From the NCBI GenBank assembly GCA_031260545.1, contig JAIRJQ010000020.1, positions 1 to 9,457 on the forward strand: a stretch of 9,457 nucleotides of DNA. Reading direction: 5' to 3'. Made by a program: the position numbers and the translations under genes. Source of the DNA: Methanomassiliicoccaceae archaeon (GTDB taxonomy: Archaea; Thermoplasmatota; Thermoplasmata; Methanomassiliicoccales; Methanomethylophilaceae). The stretch's first letter is position 1, and each line of letters opens with the position of its first letter. This document shows positions 6,087-9,457 of this stretch, piece after piece. A model generated the notes under the pieces. The model did no database searches. It saw only the letters and a program-made list of their open reading frames with translations, and was not told the DNA's origin.

Positions 6087-6940
6087 TCTCATACGGTGCG
6101 ATAACGGTGGTCAATGCGATACCCTGCGGCATCGGGGCGGCCGTAGGCATCAGATTGACCACGAACGCCGATCTTACGGCAGGCGGGACCGAACGTGTCG
6201 TTAAAATAATCAATGACCCGAATGAAGATACGAATATGGCCAGGATATGCGTGAAGAACACCTTCAAGCGTTTCAATGTGAGCGAACCCGATGGATGGAA
6301 GCTTACCGTTAATTCGCAGATCCCTGTATCCCGCGGATTGAAAAGTTCGAGTTCTGCATGCAACGCGATCGTCTCGGCAACCGCTGACAATGTCGTCAGG
6401 ACGCACGGAGGGAACGGGTTCGGCATCGGAAAGGATGCAGAACTGGAGATGATACGTTTCGGTGTCGGCTGTGCCAAGGAAGCGGGCGTCACCGTTACCG
6501 GGGCGTTCGATGACGCATGCGCATGTCATTTGGGAGGTCTCGTTATCACTGACAATACGAACGACTCACTTTTGAAACATGATGACGTTGAAGACAATGA
6601 CATAATACTTTTGATCCCCGAAGCCAAGATACGCAAACCGTCTTTGGATACGGAAGCGTTCCGTGCCGTCTCCGGTAAAGCGAAAGATATCATCAGAACG
6701 GCTGAGAATGACTGGTATGCCGCACTTACAGACAACGGAAGACTGGTGGCCCGCGTTCTTGGGATAGATGACGGTGTCGCATCCGTGGCCATCAGAATGG
6801 GGGCGCTTGCGGCCGGAGTATCCGGAACGGGGCCGGCGATCGCCGTTGTGGTCGGGAAAGGAGAAGGGATGCGGTTCGCTAGGGAATTGGACTTCGGAGG
6901 ATATCGTGCGATGGTTACAAGAACGAGAGGGATATCATGA
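6083..6940 (+). CDS. aroK: Archaeal shikimate kinase (GHMP kinase superfamily)
   Basis: A 285-residue protein of the archaeal shikimate kinase family, unrelated in fold to bacterial AroK/AroL. It phosphorylates shikimate at the 3-hydroxyl with ATP. Visible features: an N-terminal strand region with NAIPCGIGAAVGI (11-23), the GHMP phosphate-binding motif PVSRGLKSSSSAC (81-93), the segment AKEAGVTVTGAFDDACAC (131-148) typical of this family, and the C-terminal GHMP motif AAGVSGTGPAIA (243-254). The length matches the family. The ATG at 6083 overlaps the aroDE stop as ATGA, with GAGGGA at 6070-6075 seven bases upstream, so translation is probably coupled. Homoserine kinase and mevalonate kinase belong to the same superfamily, but the motifs and operon position between aroDE and aroA make shikimate kinase clear. 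Confidence 0.95.
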   Translation: MISYGAITVVNAIPCGIGAAVGIRLTTNADLTAGGTERVVKIINDPNEDTNMARICVKNTFKRFNVSEPDGWKLTVNSQIPVSRGLKSSSSACNAIVSATADNVVRTHGGNGFGIGKDAELEMIRFGVGCAKEAGVTVTGAFDDACACHLGGLVITDNTNDSLLKHDDVEDNDIILLIPEAKIRKPSLDTEAFRAVSGKAKDIIRTAENDWYAALTDNGRLVARVLGIDDGVASVAIRMGALAAGVSGTGPAIAVVVGKGEGMRFARELDFGGYRAMVTRTRGIS

Positions 6941-8199
6941 ATGATGTCATGAGATTCTCCGGCGGTACTGTAAAGGGATTGATAACTCCTCCTCCTTCGA
7001 AAAGTCACACCCACCGCGCATTCCTGCTGTCTGCATTATCATCGAAAGAATGCAAGATAATGAATTCTCTCAATTCACAGGATACCCGGGCGACATTGAA
7101 AGCCGCAGAAGCGATCGGCGCCGATGTTAAAATATTATGTGCCAGCGTAAAAATTTGCAACAAAGGATTACGTGTACCGGAGAACATCGTTGACGCAGAA
7201 AACTCCGGAACAACTATGCGTTTGTTCACCGGGATCGCATCGATATTCGACTCTCCCGTCACAATAACGGGTGACGGATCATTAAGATCAAGACCGATGG
7301 GGCCGCTTTTGGACGCGCTTACATCAATGAACGTCAAATGCACATCCGATGACGGGAAGGCACCCGTTACGATCTGCGGTCCCAATAAGGGAGGGGATGT
7401 GAATATACGCGGGAACGTAAGCTCACAGTTCATATCATCATTGATGATGGTGGCGCCGATGCTTCCCAATGATACGAACATACACATTGAGGGCACACTC
7501 TCATCAAGACCTTACGTGAATATAACGGCGGACATGATGAAACGTTTCGGTGCCGGTGTTGTGATCAACGGTAATGATATATCCGTGCCCGGCGGCACAG
7601 GGTACAAAGGATGCGACATCACGATACCGTCGGATATGTCCTCCGCCGCATTCCCTCTGACGGCCGGGGCGTTAGGAGGTTCCGTGACCGTAAGGAACAT
7701 AGATATGAATGATCCGCAGGGGGATAAGATGATCGTCGAGATACTGAAGAATGCGGGCGCATATGTTTCCGAGAACGGCGATGAGATAACCGCGTCTGCC
7801 GGTATGCTAAAAGGAGCGGATATCGATATGTCCGATATCCCTGATCTTTTTCCCATTGTTGCCGTCCTTCTGAGCACCGCGAAAGGTAAAAGCAGATTAT
7901 ACGGAGCTCCGCAGCTGAGATTCAAGGAGAGCGACCGCATCAAAGCAACAGTGAACATGTTATCGGCACTCGGCGCCGATATCGCCGAGACGGATGACGG
8001 ATGTGTCATGAACGGAATTAAAAAGTTAAAAGGCGGAGAGATAGAACATCTCGAGGACCATCGTATCCTCATGGCGGCGGCCGTTGCGTCACTTGTATGC
8101 GATAACCCCGTAACAATGAGAAAAAGTAATTGCTATGACATATCATACCCGTTGTTCATAGAGCACATGAAAAGACTGGGCGTAGGAACGGAGGTCTGA
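6937..8199 (+). CDS. aroA: 3-phosphoshikimate 1-carboxyvinyltransferase (EPSP synthase)
   Basis: A 420-residue protein, typical family length, that transfers the enolpyruvyl group of PEP to shikimate 3-phosphate. Motifs in order: PPPSKSHTHRAFLLSAL (18-34) with the catalytic lysine K22, AENSGTTMRL (88-97) in the PEP-binding loop, GDGSLRSRPMGPLLDAL (112-128), VSSQFISSLMM (161-171), PSDMSSAAFPLTAGAL (231-246), DIPDLFPIVAVLL (300-312) with the active-site aspartate, LRFKESDRI (327-335), LEDHRILMAA (372-381) and SYPLF (403-407). All expected key residues appear intact. The ATG at 6937 overlaps the aroK stop as ATGA and follows a GAGAGGGA site at 6924-6931; an internal ATG at 6949 (MRFSGG) is less likely. 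The stop is two bases before aroC. Confidence 0.97.
   Translation: MNDVMRFSGGTVKGLITPPPSKSHTHRAFLLSALSSKECKIMNSLNSQDTRATLKAAEAIGADVKILCASVKICNKGLRVPENIVDAENSGTTMRLFTGIASIFDSPVTITGDGSLRSRPMGPLLDALTSMNVKCTSDDGKAPVTICGPNKGGDVNIRGNVSSQFISSLMMVAPMLPNDTNIHIEGTLSSRPYVNITADMMKRFGAGVVINGNDISVPGGTGYKGCDITIPSDMSSAAFPLTAGALGGSVTVRNIDMNDPQGDKMIVEILKNAGAYVSENGDEITASAGMLKGADIDMSDIPDLFPIVAVLLSTAKGKSRLYGAPQLRFKESDRIKATVNMLSALGADIAETDDGCVMNGIKKLKGGEIEHLEDHRILMAAAVASLVCDNPVTMRKSNCYDISYPLFIEHMKRLGVGTEV
8189..8195 (+). promoter_or_regulatory. Strong ribosome binding site deciding the TTG start of aroC
   Basis: CGGAGGT lies within the last codons of aroA and ends six bases before TTG 8202. It is the closest match to the anti-Shine-Dalgarno sequence in the operon. 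It probably compensates for the weak initiation codon. Confidence 0.7.
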
Positions 8200-8201
8200 A
8201 T

Positions 8202-9263
8202 TTGTATTCCCTCGGAAATAACATAAAATTTCATCTGTTCGGAAAGAGCCACGGCGAACACGTAGGATGCATACTTGAGAACGTACCTCCCGGGATCCGT
8301 ATATCCGCAGATTTGATAAAAGAAGAAATGGACCTCAGAAAACCAAGGGACGGTATCGGAACGCCCAGAAAAGAAGATGATAACGTTGAGATCGCATCCG
8401 GAATGCCTGACGGGATCACGGACGGTTCTCCGATAAAGATGACCATCGCCAATAAAAATATCAAAAGTTCCGCATACGAGGATATATCAACGGTCCCCCG
8501 GCCCGGACATGCCGATCTTCCTGCGATGATCAGGTGGAAGGATCATGATGTGCGCGGCGGCGGCCAGTTCTCCGGTCGCCTTACGGCGCCGATAGTTGCC
8601 GCGGGCAGCATCGCAAAACAAATGTTATCGCCGATGGGCATAAAAATAGCCGCATTCACAAGGTCCGTCGGCAGAATCGATGATGACCGCATACGAACAA
8701 TGGATGATGCGCTTCTTTCGAGAAAATACGCGACCCGCGCATGTTCTTCGGAATTAGATGAGATGATGACAGCAGAGATAATCAATGCCTCGAAGGACGG
8801 TGACAGCGTCGGCGGCATCGCGGAATGCATTGTCAACGGATTGCCGATCGGATTCGGAGGCATATGGTTCGAATCGCTTGATGCTGTTCTCGCGAAGGCA
8901 GTGTTCGGGATCCCGGCGGTAAAAGGTATAGAGTTCGGGAAAGGATTCGATATCACGAGAATGAAAGGATCTGAAAGTAACGATCAGTATCACATTGACA
9001 ACGGCATCAAAGCGATGACCAATAACATGGGCGGGATCGTCGGCGGCATGAGCAACGGTATGCCCCTTGTGTTCCGCACCGCTTTTAAACCGACCCCGTC
9101 GATATCGAAAGAACAGAGGAGCGTTGACCTTTCAACAATGAAGGACGCGGTCATATCGATAAAGGGGAGACACGATCCCTGCGTGGTGCCGAGAGCTGTA
9201 TCCGTTGTGGAAGCAGTGACCGCTCTTGTGATCGCGGATGTTTCAATGAACGGGGCGATATGA
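8202..9263 (+). CDS. aroC: Chorismate synthase (TTG start)
   Basis: A 353-residue enzyme, slightly short for the family (commonly 360-390), that removes phosphate from EPSP with reduced FMN to give chorismate. Motifs: FGKSHGEHVG (13-22) with H17, TPRKEDD (54-60), RPGHADLP (100-107) with H103, RGGGQFSGRLTAP (118-130), DGDSVGGIAE (199-208), AVFGIPAVKGIEFGKGF (233-249), NNMGGIVGGMSNGMP (274-288), FKPTPSI (295-301) and GRHDPC (322-327). The family consensus FGESHG has lysine in place of glutamate here, and the GGGRxSARET segment is replaced by GGGQFSGRLTAP, the form I recall in a subset of archaea and clostridia. The start is TTG at 8202: the preceding CGGAGGT (8189-8195) is the best Shine-Dalgarno in the operon, six bases away, and the first residues MYSLGNNIKFHLFG align with the family. 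The next ATG in frame would lose conserved sequence. The gene ends directly before the chorismate mutase ATG. Confidence 0.96.
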   Translation: MYSLGNNIKFHLFGKSHGEHVGCILENVPPGIRISADLIKEEMDLRKPRDGIGTPRKEDDNVEIASGMPDGITDGSPIKMTIANKNIKSSAYEDISTVPRPGHADLPAMIRWKDHDVRGGGQFSGRLTAPIVAAGSIAKQMLSPMGIKIAAFTRSVGRIDDDRIRTMDDALLSRKYATRACSSELDEMMTAEIINASKDGDSVGGIAECIVNGLPIGFGGIWFESLDAVLAKAVFGIPAVKGIEFGKGFDITRMKGSESNDQYHIDNGIKAMTNNMGGIVGGMSNGMPLVFRTAFKPTPSISKEQRSVDLSTMKDAVISIKGRHDPCVVPRAVSVVEAVTALVIADVSMNGAI

Positions 9264-9457
9264 ATGGACTCTTTAGAACAGCTGAGAAAAAGGATAGAGG
9301 AAATTGATGAGAAGATAGTTGAACTAATGATCCGGAGGAATGATGCGGCCAGGATGATCGGCGAACTGAAAAATGAGCACGGAATGCCCGTCAGGAATTT
9401 GAGCGTGGAGAGCACGGTCATCGAAAGATACAGACGGCTGGCGGACGGGACGTCATT
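9264..9457 (+). CDS. aroQ: Chorismate mutase, AroQ type (C-terminus beyond window)
   Basis: Sixty-four codons from the ATG at 9264 to the window end, starting MDSLEQLRKRIEEIDEKIVE, with no stop. This is the long first helix and start of the second helix of an all-alpha AroQ chorismate mutase, which converts chorismate to prephenate for phenylalanine and tyrosine. Against E. coli AroQ the visible substrate residues are R8 (R11), R24 or R25 (R28), K36 in GELKN (K39) and E49 (E52). The position of E. coli R51 appears to be V48, and D48 appears to be N45 in PVRNLSVES. The start codon follows the aroC stop with no gap, so translation is likely coupled. It could be a standalone mutase or the first domain of a fusion with prephenate dehydrogenase or dehydratase; the window ends too early to tell. 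Confidence 0.88.
   Translation, partial: MDSLEQLRKRIEEIDEKIVELMIRRNDAARMIGELKNEHGMPVRNLSVESTVIERYRRLADGTS

Overview
The window (about 9.5 kb, GC close to 50% by eye) looks like the chromosome of a euryarchaeon, most likely of the Thermoplasmata/Methanomassiliicoccales type. This placement is inferred. It rests on the archaeal aminoheptulosonate route to dehydroquinate, a GHMP-family archaeal shikimate kinase, TATA-box promoters, an apparently leaderless gene, a tRNA without an encoded CCA, and a membrane-anchored leucine-rich-repeat surface protein.

Left part (1-1500, minus strand): a BspA-like leucine-rich-repeat protein whose 3' end runs off the window at base 1. Its 160-bp upstream region is AT-rich, with TATA-like sequence, a perfect 7-bp inverted repeat in the presumed 5' leader and a Shine-Dalgarno site. 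Next (1492-2661, minus) is a fold-type I PLP aminotransferase of the LysN/ARO8/MocR-like group, apparently transcribed leaderless. A tRNA-Ala(UGC) follows at 2765-2836 (minus). The 117-bp divergent gap that follows contains a palindromic TATA element at about the right distance for the tRNA promoter and possibly for the operon on the other strand.

Right part (2954-9457, plus strand): a tightly packed aromatic biosynthesis operon in reaction order. It runs aroA' (ADH synthase), aroB' (3-dehydroquinate synthase II), an aroD-aroE fusion (dehydroquinate dehydratase/shikimate dehydrogenase), aroK (archaeal shikimate kinase), aroA (EPSP synthase), aroC (chorismate synthase) and aroQ (chorismate mutase, cut by the window end). 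Four of the six junctions overlap or abut; the other two leave 2 and 14 bases. This gives every enzyme from aspartate semialdehyde plus 6-deoxy-5-ketofructose 1-phosphate to prephenate in one transcript. The neighbouring aminotransferase could supply the last transamination to phenylalanine or tyrosine, but this is only a contextual guess.

The pathway itself is known. The points worth a second look are the very short AroD domain in the fusion, substitutions at normally conserved positions in AroD, AroE and AroQ, the shared palindromic promoter element, and the inverted repeat before the surface-protein gene. I see no mobile element, CRISPR array or clearly new system.
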